The position numbers and the translations under genes are program-made. A model generated the notes under the pieces. That model ran no database searches. It was not told the origin of the DNA and saw nothing but the letters and a program-made list of their open reading frames with translations. This document shows, in pieces, positions 1 to 8,900 of a DNA stretch of 64,000 nucleotides; within the stretch, counting starts at the first letter, position 1; each line of letters begins with the position of its first letter. Location: contig JBQHQH010000002.1 of the NCBI GenBank assembly GCA_052067355.1, forward strand, positions 62,001-126,000. The letters run 5' to 3'. The DNA is from CABMKH01 sp040797625 (GTDB lineage Bacteria > Bacillota > Clostridia > Tissierellales > Tissierellaceae).

Positions 1-49
1 AGTTCTAGAGGGAAAACAAGGTGAACAAATAGAATCTGTAGAAGAATAA
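1..49 (+). CDS. rpsB: 30S ribosomal protein S2, C-terminal tail (partial)
   Basis: Only the last 15 codons and a TAA stop are inside the window. The tail is acidic and glutamate-rich (ends in IESVEE), as is common at the S2 C-terminus. The assignment rests mainly on position: rpsB directly precedes tsf in nearly all bacteria. The body of the gene lies outside the window, so identity is inferred from synteny rather than from a domain. Confidence 0.75.
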   Translation, partial: VLEGKQGEQIESVEE

Positions 50-56
50 ATAGAAA

Positions 57-103
57 GGTAAGGGTTCTAAGGTTATTTCACCTTTTAGCTCTTACCATTT
101 TTT
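57..103 (+). terminator. Hairpin plus T-run between rpsB and tsf
   Basis: GGTAAG pairs with CTTACC, with internal CTAA/TTAG and AGG/CCT pairs, followed by a run of six T. This has the form of an intrinsic terminator or attenuator. Because tsf follows closely without a clear promoter of its own, partial read-through that sets the S2:EF-Ts ratio is a reasonable inference. Confidence 0.55.
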
Positions 104-124
104 AACAAATAGAGGAGGGATATC

Positions 125-772
125 ATGGGTGTAACTGCTTCACAAGTTAAAGAACTAAGAGAAAGAAGCGGCGCAGGTATGCTAGATTGTAAGAAAGCAT
201 TAGTTAAAACAAATGGAGATATTGAAAAGGCTATAGATCTATTGAGGGAAAAGGGATTAGCTTCAGCTTCTAAAAAGGCTGGAAGAATCGCTTCAGAAGG
301 TCTAGTAGACTCCTATATTCATGGTGGAAGGATAGGAGTTTTAATAGAGGTTAATTCTGAAACTGACTTTGTTGCTAAGACTGATGAATTCAAAGATTTT
401 GTAAAGGATATGGCTATGCAAGTTGCAGCTGCTAATCCTAAATATGTAGATAAAGAAGATGTTCCAGAAGAAGAAGTAGAGAGAGAAAAACATGTACTTG
501 TACAACAAGCTCTAAATGAAGGAAAACCAGAGCATATAGCCCATAAGATTGTAGAAGGTAGAATGGGTAAATTCTATGAGCAAATATGTCTTTTAGAACA
601 ATCATTTATTAAAGACCCAGATGTAAAAGTAAGGGATCTATTAAATGAAAAGATTTCAAAAATCGGGGAAAATTTAAAGATTAGAAGATTTGTTAGATTT
701 GAAGTTGGAGAAGGAATAGAAAAGAAAGAAGAAAACTTTGCTGAAGAAGTAGCTAAACAAATGGGTAATTAA
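125..772 (+). CDS. tsf: Elongation factor Ts (short form)
   Basis: EF-Ts is the guanine nucleotide exchange factor that regenerates EF-Tu-GTP during translation. The 215-residue product begins with a UBA-like domain (about residues 4-45, with LRERSGAGMLDCKKAL near the start) and has the TDFV motif at residues 80-83 that inserts next to the EF-Tu nucleotide site. E. coli and B. subtilis EF-Ts are about 280-295 aa. This protein lacks most of the second core subdomain and resembles the compact Thermus-type form. The ATG follows an AGGAGG at 113-118. It lies downstream of rpsB and upstream of pyrH and frr, the classic order. Confidence 0.97.
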   Translation: MGVTASQVKELRERSGAGMLDCKKALVKTNGDIEKAIDLLREKGLASASKKAGRIASEGLVDSYIHGGRIGVLIEVNSETDFVAKTDEFKDFVKDMAMQVAAANPKYVDKEDVPEEEVEREKHVLVQQALNEGKPEHIAHKIVEGRMGKFYEQICLLEQSFIKDPDVKVRDLLNEKISKIGENLKIRRFVRFEVGEGIEKKEENFAEEVAKQMGN

Positions 773-776
773 TTAG

Positions 777-801
777 ATGGAGAACATATTATGTTCTCCA
801 T
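777..801 (+). terminator. Hairpin downstream of tsf
   Basis: A 12-bp inverted repeat (ATGGAGAACATA against TATGTTCTCCAT, one-base loop) starts 5 bases after the tsf stop. There is no proper T-run, so it may be an mRNA 3'-end stabiliser or a weak terminator rather than a full one. Confidence 0.45.
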
Positions 802-838
802 TTAAGTAATTATACTTTTACATAAGGGAGTGTATTAA

Positions 839-1552
839 ATGGAACCCGTATTTAAAAGGATTGTACTAAAACTAAGTGGAGAAGCTCTGGCTGGCGAAAA
901 GGGAACAGGCATAGATAGTGATACTGTCAGTCGTATTGCGAAAGAAGTTAAATATATAAGTAAATTAGGGGTAGAAGTTGCTATAGTAGTAGGTGGTGGA
1001 AATTTCTGGAGAGGAATATCTGCTACGGAGATGGATAGGACTACCTCAGACCACATGGGAATGTTGGGTACGGTGATGAATGCATTAGCTCTTCAAGACG
1101 CTTTGGAGAAGATGGATGTTATTACTAGAGTTCAGTCAGCAATAGATATGAAACAAATAGCGGAGCCATATATCAGAAGAAGGGCAGTTAGACACCTTGA
1201 AAAAGGACGAGTGGTCATATTTGCTGCTGGATCGGGAAATCCATATTTCTCAACGGATACTGCTGCAGCTTTGAGGGCAGCAGAGATAGAAGCAGAAGTC
1301 ATATTATTGGCTAAAAAAGGTGTAGATGGAGTTTATGATGCAGATCCAAAGACTAATTTAGAGGCGAAAAAGTTTGACTCATTGAAATATATTGATATAC
1401 TAAACTTAGGACTTGGGATTATGGACTCAACAGCCACTTCTTTATGTATGGACAATAGGATCCCTTTAATTGTATTTGGTATTGATATGCCAAATAATAT
1501 TATAGATGTTGTATTAGGAAAAAAGATAGGTACACATGTAAAGGAGGATTAA
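839..1552 (+). CDS. pyrH: UMP kinase
   Basis: PyrH phosphorylates UMP to UDP with ATP in pyrimidine nucleotide synthesis. It is a cytosolic hexamer of the amino-acid kinase fold, unrelated to eukaryotic UMP kinases. The 237-residue length is typical. Visible motifs are the N-terminal KLSGEAL lysine loop, GGGNFWRG (about 52-59) for phosphate binding, DTAAALRAAEI, and the KKGVDGVYDADP segment characteristic of the family. The ATG is preceded by AAGGGAG eight bases upstream. It sits between tsf and frr, and frr follows after 2 bases, so the two are co-transcribed. Confidence 0.97.
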   Translation: MEPVFKRIVLKLSGEALAGEKGTGIDSDTVSRIAKEVKYISKLGVEVAIVVGGGNFWRGISATEMDRTTSDHMGMLGTVMNALALQDALEKMDVITRVQSAIDMKQIAEPYIRRRAVRHLEKGRVVIFAAGSGNPYFSTDTAAALRAAEIEAEVILLAKKGVDGVYDADPKTNLEAKKFDSLKYIDILNLGLGIMDSTATSLCMDNRIPLIVFGIDMPNNIIDVVLGKKIGTHVKED

Positions 1553-1554
1553 TT

Positions 1555-2112
1555 ATGTATTTGGATATTCACAAAGAAGCTGAACAGAAGATGAATAAGA
1601 CGATCTCAGTTTACAAAGAAGACTTACAAGGTATAAGAGCGGGGAGGGCGAATCCTGGACTTTTAGATAAGATATCTGTTGACTATTATGGTCAAATGAC
1701 TCCCCTAAAACAAGTAGCCAGTGTGTCAGCACCAGAACCTAGATTATTGGTTATACAGCCATGGGATTCAAAATTAATCTCAGATATAGAAAAGGAGATC
1801 TTAAAATCTGATTTGGGGATTAATCCATCTAACGATGGCAAGGTAATCAGACTACAAATTCCACAACTTACTGAGGAAAGAAGATTAGACTTAACAAAGT
1901 TAGTTAAAAAGAGTGGAGAAAATGCCAAGATTGCCATAAGAAATATTAGAAGAGATGGCATCGACAGTGTTAAAAAGATGGAAAAAGATAAAGAGTTAAC
2001 TGAAGATGAAAGAAAACAAGCTGAAAATGAAATGCAAAAGATAACAGATAGGTTTATAGATGAAATAGATAAGATCACTAAGAGTAAAGAAGACGAGTTA
2101 ATGGAAATATAA
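1555..2112 (+). CDS. frr: Ribosome recycling factor
   Basis: RRF, with EF-G, splits post-termination 70S ribosomes. The product has the family-standard 185 residues. The sequence shows the RAGRANPGLLDKISVDYYG segment and the IPQLTEERR and VRRDG-like elements (NIRRDGIDSVKK) of the three-helix bundle and hinge. The start ATG lies 2 bases after the pyrH stop with an AAAGGAGG site overlapping the end of pyrH, so translation is probably coupled. A terminator hairpin overlaps the stop codon. Confidence 0.97.
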   Translation: MYLDIHKEAEQKMNKTISVYKEDLQGIRAGRANPGLLDKISVDYYGQMTPLKQVASVSAPEPRLLVIQPWDSKLISDIEKEILKSDLGINPSNDGKVIRLQIPQLTEERRLDLTKLVKKSGENAKIAIRNIRRDGIDSVKKMEKDKELTEDERKQAENEMQKITDRFIDEIDKITKSKEDELMEI

Positions 2113-2149
2113 AAAGGCTTTTATTGAAACGTTATAAGGTAGCCTTTTT
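2111..2149 (+). terminator. Terminator at the end of frr
   Basis: AAAAAGGCT (2111-2119) pairs perfectly with AGCCTTTTT (2141-2149), so the downstream arm also supplies the T-run. The hairpin overlaps the frr stop codon. The loop is long (21 bases) with additional internal pairing. Confidence 0.7.
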
Positions 2150-2164
2150 AAATCTATATTAAGT

Positions 2165-2246
2165 AAAGTTCATACCGATGAAAGCAATAAAATCGAACTT
2201 TCATATAGATTATAAAAGACAACCCCTTCTTAGCGGAAGGGGTTGT
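2165..2246 (+). promoter_or_regulatory. Structured leader upstream of uppS
   Basis: AAAGTTC (2165-2171) can pair with GAACTTT (2195-2201). ATGAAAG just inside can instead pair with CTTTCAT, so two alternative stems compete for one arm. A strong hairpin follows: ACAACCCCTTC (2219-2229) against GAAGGGGTTGT (2236-2246), with a 6-base loop and no T-run, ending 20 bases before the uppS start. I do not recognise a known riboswitch; it may be a terminator remnant or a translational control element. Confidence 0.35.
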
Positions 2247-2266
2247 TACTGCTAGGGGGAATGATT

Positions 2267-3016
2267 ATGAATGATGATAAGATGTCAAGAGAAGCTCTAA
2301 AATCTCAAATTGATTTTGATAGATTACCAGAACATATAGCTATTATTATGGATGGAAATGGTAGATGGGCGAAAAAGAGATTTCTCCCTAGAAATCTAGG
2401 ACATCAAGAGGGGATGGAACGAGTCATTGATATAGTAGAAGCTGCATCCCAAATTGGCATTAAGTATTTGACATTATATACGTTTTCAACAGAAAATTGG
2501 AAACGACCTCAAGATGAAATAGACGGACTTATGAATATAATTGTATATTTTATCAGAAGAGAATTAGAGAGACTATATAAAAATAATGTTAAACTACATA
2601 TATTAGGGGATATTTCTAGATTGCCAAAAACTCCCCAAAATGAAGTTAAGAGAGCTTTACACAGGACTAAAGAAAATAATGGAATGATTTTAAATATAGC
2701 GTTGAATTATGGTGGAAGAGATGAAATAATATTTGGCATAAAGGAGATATTAAAAGATATAAATATGGGTAAGATTGATATAGAGGATTTGGACTCTGAT
2801 GTTTTTTCAAATTATCTATATACAAAAAATCAACCAGATCCAGATCTATTGATTAGGCCAAGTGGAGAATTGAGAATCAGTAACTTTCTTCTCTATCAAA
2901 TGGCATATACTGAATTTTGGTTTTCTGATGTGTTGTGGCCTGATTTTACAGAAGAAAAACTATATAAAGCTATAATTGACTATCAAAAAAGAAACAGAAG
3001 ATTTGGAGGAATATAG
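2267..3016 (+). CDS. uppS: Isoprenyl transferase (undecaprenyl diphosphate synthase)
   Basis: This cis-prenyltransferase extends farnesyl-PP with isopentenyl-PP to the C55 lipid carrier used for peptidoglycan and wall polymers. The product is about 249 residues. IIMDGNGRW carries the catalytic Asp (D29), followed by STENWKRP, and the C-terminal RPSGELRISNFLLYQ and EFWFSDVLWPDF blocks bind IPP and Mg. The ATG at 2267 is chosen because the TAGGGGGA site ends at 2260, giving 6-base spacing; an in-frame ATG at 2261 has none. The stop abuts the cdsA GTG. Confidence 0.96.
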   Translation: MNDDKMSREALKSQIDFDRLPEHIAIIMDGNGRWAKKRFLPRNLGHQEGMERVIDIVEAASQIGIKYLTLYTFSTENWKRPQDEIDGLMNIIVYFIRRELERLYKNNVKLHILGDISRLPKTPQNEVKRALHRTKENNGMILNIALNYGGRDEIIFGIKEILKDINMGKIDIEDLDSDVFSNYLYTKNQPDPDLLIRPSGELRISNFLLYQMAYTEFWFSDVLWPDFTEEKLYKAIIDYQKRNRRFGGI

Positions 3017-3793
3017 GTGAAAGAACTGAGCATGAGAGTTTTAACAGGAGTAATAGGTATATTCTTATTGATATTCGTAATATTAAAAGGAGAACTTTAT
3101 CTATCATTCTCCATATTTATTTTGTCCATAATAGGACTTAGAGAGTTCTATGAAGCTTTAAATAATATAAATATAAGGACAGTAAATTTTATAGGATATA
3201 TTTCTTCTCTGGGAATATTTGCATCTAATGTATATGAGGAGATTTCTATAGAGTCTATATTGGCTTTAACCCTTATTGGCCTGCTGATATTCTTTTTATT
3301 TAGTAAGAATATTACTATGGGAGATATTGGGATGACACTATTGGGAATTATGTATATTCCTTTTTTATTATCTCATGTATACTATTTAAATGGTACAAAA
3401 TATATATGGCTTATTTTTATAATGGCCTTTGGAACTGATACATTTGCATATATTGCAGGTAATCTATTTGGAAAAAATAAATTATCACCTAGTATTAGTC
3501 CCAATAAGACTATAGAAGGATCTATAGGAGGAATATTAGGAAGTCTAATATTGACTATCGTATACTCCTTGTCTTTTGGACTGTCTCCATTATGGAAATT
3601 TATGATATTAGCTATTATAGCATCTATAATCTCGCAAATTGGTGACTTAGTAGCATCCAAGATAAAGAGAATTGCAAATATCAAAGACTATGGTTTTATT
3701 ATGCCAGGACATGGTGGTGTCTTAGATAGATTTGATAGTATTATTTTTAGTGCTCCATTAATATATTATTTTACTAGATGCTTTTTAATTTAA
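3017..3793 (+). CDS. cdsA: Phosphatidate cytidylyltransferase
   Basis: CdsA makes CDP-diacylglycerol from phosphatidic acid and CTP at the membrane, feeding PgsA (also in this window). The 258-residue protein is almost entirely hydrophobic, with about seven or eight membrane segments. It ends with the family signature SKIKR followed by KDYGFIMPGHGGVLDRFD, which holds the acidic metal ligands. The GTG start follows the uppS stop directly and has GGAGGA 6 bases upstream; an ATG at 3032 is a weaker alternative. Downstream, the usual dxr gene is missing and rseP follows after 20 bases. Confidence 0.95.
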   Translation: MKELSMRVLTGVIGIFLLIFVILKGELYLSFSIFILSIIGLREFYEALNNINIRTVNFIGYISSLGIFASNVYEEISIESILALTLIGLLIFFLFSKNITMGDIGMTLLGIMYIPFLLSHVYYLNGTKYIWLIFIMAFGTDTFAYIAGNLFGKNKLSPSISPNKTIEGSIGGILGSLILTIVYSLSFGLSPLWKFMILAIIASIISQIGDLVASKIKRIANIKDYGFIMPGHGGVLDRFDSIIFSAPLIYYFTRCFLI

Positions 3794-3813
3794 AAGAATT
3801 AGGTGGTGTTTTT

Positions 3814-4818
3814 ATGCAAACAGCAATTGCAGCTATATTTGTCTTTTTACTGGTGATATTACTACATGAATTGGGACATTTTACTGTAGCTAAATTAGTA
3901 GGAATAAAAGTAAATGAATTTTCTATAGGTATGGGTTCTAAAATATATCAAAAACAAAAAGGCGAAACAAAGTATACATTGAGGATATTGCCTATAGGTG
4001 GATACGTTAGTATGGAAGGGGAAGATGAAGAATCAAATGATCCTAGGGGATTTGGAAAAGCATCTCCTCTAGCTAGGATGGCGGTAGTTGCAGCTGGTGC
4101 ATTTATGAATTTTGTATTGGCTATAATCGTGCTATCCATAGTGTCTTTTAATATTGGAGAACCTACTACAGTTATAGGAAATATAAGTCCTGATTCTCCT
4201 GCACAGGTATCTGGTATCATGATAGGTGATGATATCGTAAAAATCAATGATATGGCTATTGACTCTTGGGATAGTCTATCCAACGCTATTTCTAACTCCG
4301 ATGAAGAAATAAAGGTAGATTTTTTAAGAGATGGCAAAGAGATGAGTATATATGTCAAGCCTATTAATGAGGATGGGCAAAACATCATTGGAATAATGCC
4401 TAGATATAAGAGGTCATTGTCTTATGCCATAATAGGTGGACTAAAAATGACTGGCATGTTTATAGGGAAGATGTTTGAATTTCTAGGTATGGTTTTTAAA
4501 GGTCAAGTTTCTACTAAAGATCTGTCAGGCCCTATAGGTGTTATTAATGAAGTCGGGCAAGCCGCAAAGATGGGGATGACAAATTTGTTGCTTATACTTG
4601 GATTTATTAGTGTCAACTTAGGGTTCTTTAATCTATTGCCAATTCCAGCTTTAGACGGAAGTAGACTAGTGTTTTTATTTATTGAACTATTGAGAGGAAA
4701 ACCAATAGATCCTAAAAAAGAAAATATAATTCATCTAGTTGGATTTGCTTTTTTAATAAGCCTAATGGTAGTTGTCACATATAGAGATTTATTTAGGATA
4801 AATTTATTTGGAAGGTGA
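3814..4818 (+). CDS. rseP: RIP metalloprotease RseP/RasP
   Basis: This is a site-2-type zinc protease that cuts transmembrane substrates inside the membrane, for example anti-sigma factors and leftover signal peptides. The 334-residue product has HELGH in the first membrane helix (H18, E19, H22), a PDZ domain at about residues 115-195 (after VIGNISPDSPA), and the C-terminal NLLPIPALDGSRL motif with the third zinc ligand. The ATG at 3814 is supported by AGGTGGTG 5 bases upstream; a longer in-frame start at 3778 inside cdsA lacks a site. ispG follows after 6 bases. Confidence 0.95.
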   Translation: MQTAIAAIFVFLLVILLHELGHFTVAKLVGIKVNEFSIGMGSKIYQKQKGETKYTLRILPIGGYVSMEGEDEESNDPRGFGKASPLARMAVVAAGAFMNFVLAIIVLSIVSFNIGEPTTVIGNISPDSPAQVSGIMIGDDIVKINDMAIDSWDSLSNAISNSDEEIKVDFLRDGKEMSIYVKPINEDGQNIIGIMPRYKRSLSYAIIGGLKMTGMFIGKMFEFLGMVFKGQVSTKDLSGPIGVINEVGQAAKMGMTNLLLILGFISVNLGFFNLLPIPALDGSRLVFLFIELLRGKPIDPKKENIIHLVGFAFLISLMVVVTYRDLFRINLFGR

Positions 4819-4824
4819 TTGTAA

Positions 4825-5877
4825 ATGGAAAGAAAAAATACCCGTGTTATTAAGGTGGGAGATAGACTTATTGGAGGTAATAATCCAATAACAGTACAAT
4901 CCATGACCAATACCTTGACCAAGGATGTAGGTTCAACTATAGAACAGATCAAGAGATTGGAAGATACTGGCTGTGATATTATAAGAGTTGCCATTAGTGA
5001 TATGGAGGATGCAGAAGGGATAAGCCATATTGCTAAGGCTGTAAATATTCCTATTATAGGTGATATACAATATGACTATAGATTAGCTCTTGCAGCTATA
5101 AAGCAGGGAATTCATGGTCTAAGAATAAATCCTGGAAATATAGGGGGAAAAGAGAAGGTAAAAGAAATAGTAAAGGCTTGTAAGGAAAGAGAAATATCAA
5201 TTAGAGTTGGAGTAAATTCTGGCTCTATTAAAAAGGAATATCTTGAAAAATATAATGGAGTAAATGAAGATTCCATGGTATATAGTGCTATGGAGCAGAT
5301 TAGATTATTAGAGGATTTGGACTTTCATGATATAAAGATCTCCTTAAAGGCTAGTAATGTACCTTTGACCATAAAGTCTTATACTAAAATGTCTGAACTG
5401 TGCGACTATCCACTTCATCTGGGTATTACAGAAGCTGGTCCAAGTTGGCGAGGGACTATCAAATCATCTGTTGGAATAGGAACTTTACTTTCTATGGGGA
5501 TTGGTGATACCATTCGTATATCTCTAACTGGAGATCCAGTGGAAGAAGTTAAAGTTGGCAGGGAGATATTAAAATCTCTAGGGCTATTAAAAGATGGACT
5601 AGAACTCATATCTTGTCCTACATGTGGAAGGACCAAGATAGATCTTATCAAAATTGTAGAAGAGGCAGAAAGACGATTAGAAGGTATAGATAGACACATA
5701 AAAGTGGCTATTATGGGATGCCCTGTAAATGGGCCGGGAGAAGCTAGAGAAGCTGATATAGGTATTGCTGGTGGAAATGGAGAGGGATTGATCTTCAAGA
5801 GAGGACAGATAGTGAGAAAGGTAAAGGAAGAAGAGCTCCTAGATGAATTGATTAAGGAGATATATGAGATGGACTGA
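4825..5877 (+). CDS. ispG: 4-hydroxy-3-methylbut-2-enyl diphosphate synthase (IspG/GcpE)
   Basis: IspG is a 4Fe-4S enzyme of the MEP isoprenoid pathway that converts methylerythritol cyclodiphosphate to HMBPP. The 350-residue protein shows the N-terminal TIM-barrel part (VQSMTNT, RVAISD) and the C-terminal cluster-binding cysteines in SCPTCGRT (about 264 and 267) and GCPVNGPGEA (about 299). The next enzyme, IspH, is also in this window (fused to S1 repeats). The start is preceded by GGAAGGTGA overlapping the end of rseP. Confidence 0.97.
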   Translation: MERKNTRVIKVGDRLIGGNNPITVQSMTNTLTKDVGSTIEQIKRLEDTGCDIIRVAISDMEDAEGISHIAKAVNIPIIGDIQYDYRLALAAIKQGIHGLRINPGNIGGKEKVKEIVKACKEREISIRVGVNSGSIKKEYLEKYNGVNEDSMVYSAMEQIRLLEDLDFHDIKISLKASNVPLTIKSYTKMSELCDYPLHLGITEAGPSWRGTIKSSVGIGTLLSMGIGDTIRISLTGDPVEEVKVGREILKSLGLLKDGLELISCPTCGRTKIDLIKIVEEAERRLEGIDRHIKVAIMGCPVNGPGEAREADIGIAGGNGEGLIFKRGQIVRKVKEEELLDELIKEIYEMD

Positions 5878-5917
5878 TTATAGATTATCCCGTTGTGGAT
5901 AAGGGGGGATATTCTGC

Positions 5918-8900
5918 ATGAAAAAGACTTATTTAAGAGAAATCATAAAAGACGATAGATATGCATATTTGAAGACTATAGATATGGCGATTGTTGAAGT
6001 TGAAATAATCAAGGAAACTATGGAGTTATCTTTGAGATTGGACTCAGAAGTCATCGTTGAGAATATTGTTATAGAAGATATTAAGAAACTGCTTTCTGAG
6101 ACATTTAAAGATTTCGATGTAAAGCTAAATATAAGATATTTGGTAGATATGAATAGAGATAATAATCTAAATAAATATATGGACATTATTACAGATATAA
6201 TACAAGAAGAAGTTCCATCTAGCAGTTCATGGATTAAAGCCTTACAGTATAGAGTAGAAGGTGATACAGTACACCTTACTACTCCAAACTCTATGGCTTA
6301 TTTTTCAATAAAGAGAAATGGATTGATGAATAGACTTAGTAATAAATTCCATGGAGAATTAGGATTGAACTTGATTTTAGATTTTATCGAAGAGGATGAA
6401 TCTTCTGATGATGAGTTCTTAAAGGAAAAACAATTAGAAGAATTGGAAATATCCAAGGATATACTATTAAATACACAACAAAATTCCACAGAAGATCCAA
6501 ATATAACACAGTCTACGAATTATTCTATTGGAAAATCTATTAAGGGAGAACTGATGAGTATCAGAGATGTAGATTTACAAGTAGGTACGGCTGTTATAAA
6601 AGGTGAAATATTTCAAGTTGAATCTAGAGAAATAAAAGGTGATAGATTACTTGTGACTTTATATATATCTGATACTACTGATTCTATTCCTGTGAAGATA
6701 TTCTTAAACAAAGATAAAGGTATTGAGTTTTTAGATAATATCTATGAAGATTCTTATGTCATACTGGAAGGAGATGTAGTATATGATAACTACTCTAGGA
6801 CTAAGACCATAATGCTTCAGTCTCTAAAGAAGATAGAGAAGGAAGAGAGAATGGATAGATCTAAGGAGAAGAGAGTTGAATTACATCTTCATACTAAGAT
6901 GAGTGCCATGGATGGTGTAGCAGATTTAAAGAAGATAGCTGCTAGAGCTCATAAATGGGGACATAAGGCTTTAGCCATAACAGATCATGGAGTTGTTCAG
7001 GCGTTTCCAGATGGAATGGAAATGAGTGAAAAGCTTGGTATCAAGATGATATATGGAGTAGAAGGATATCTTGTAAATGATAGTAAGGGAATCATAACAA
7101 ATTTTGAACCAGATAAAAAATACAATGAATTTGTTGTATTTGATATTGAGACTACAGGTTTATCTGCAATCAATGATGCTATTACTGAAATTGGAGCAGT
7201 AAAACTTGTAGATGGAGAAGTTACAGATACATATAGTCAATTGATAAATCCAGGAAGACCTATTCCAGAGTTTATTACAAATTTAACTGGTATTACTGAC
7301 GAAATGGTATCGGATAAACCAGATATAAGTCAAGTTATTGGATCCTTTGGTGAATTTATTCGAGGAAGTGTACTAGTTGCACATAATGCTACATTTGATG
7401 TTGGGTTTATAAGGGAGAATATGAAAAGGTATTCTATGAATTTGGATAACCCAGTATTAGATACCTTGGAACTGACTAGGGCAGTTTTCCCTGATTTAAA
7501 AAATCATAAATTAGATAATATAGCTAAACATCTAGGAGTTAGCCTAGAAAATCATCATAGAGCTGTAGATGATGCTGAAGCCACAAAGGATATATTCATA
7601 AAAATATTATCCTTATTAGATGAGAAGGGAATAAGAGATTTTTCTGAAATAAATAATTTAAATAATAGTGGTAATATCTTTAAAAGTCAGACATTCCATA
7701 TAATAATATTGGCTAAAAACCTAATAGGACTAAAGAATCTATATAGGATAATCTCTGAATCTCACTTAAAGTATTTTCATAGGAAGCCTAGGATTCCTAA
7801 ATCTCTATTGGAGGCCAATAGAGAAGGTCTCGTAATTGGTAGTGCATGTGAAAGTGGAGAACTATATAAGAGTATATTAAAAGGTAGTAGCTATAACGAA
7901 ATAAGAAATATAGTCAACTTTTATGATTATTTGGAAATTCAGCCTATAGGCAATAATATGCATTTAGTTAGAAATGGAATTTTACGTGATGAAGATCAGC
8001 TTAAAGAGATTAATATGAAGATATGTGAATTAGGTAAGAAGTATAATAAACCAGTGGTTGCAACGGGAGATGTTCATTTTTTAGATCCTGAAGATGAAGT
8101 CTATAGAAGGATTTTGATGGCTGGTCAGGGATTTCAAGACGCAGATTTCCAAGCTCCGCTGTATTTCATGACTACAGATGAGATGCTAAATGAATTTAGC
8201 TATTTAGGCAAGGACAAAGCCTATGAAGTAGTTATACAAAATACTAATTTAGTCAATAATATGATAGAGGAAATAAAGCCAATACCAGATGGTACTTTTC
8301 CTCCTATAATTGAAGGCTCTGAAGAGGAGCTGAGGAATATAACATATAAAAAGGCTCATGAGGTATATGGGGATCCTCTACCAGATATAGTAAAGAATAG
8401 GCTAGAGAAAGAACTTAGTTCTATTATAAAAAATGGCTATGCAGTTATGTATATAATAGCTCAAAAGTTAGTATGGAAGTCTTTGGCAGATGGATATCTA
8501 GTTGGATCTAGGGGATCTGTAGGTTCTTCTTTTGTAGCTACTATGAGTGGTATTACAGAGGTAAACCCTTTAAGTCCTCACTATATATGTCCTAAATGTA
8601 AATATAGTCATTTCTTTGATGATGGTTCTGTTGCTTCTGGTTCTGATTTACCAGATAAAAACTGTCCAAAATGTAATACAAAGTTAAAGAAAGATGGGCA
8701 GGATATACCCTTTGAAGTATTTTTAGGATTTGAAGGAGATAAAGAACCAGATATAGACTTAAACTTTGCGGGAGAGTATCAGCCAGTTGCTCACAAGTAT
8801 ACTGAGGAATTATTTGGAGAAGGTTATGTATTTAGGGCTGGAACAATAGGTACAATAGCTGATAAGACTGCTTATGGATTTGTAAAAAAATATTTTGAAC

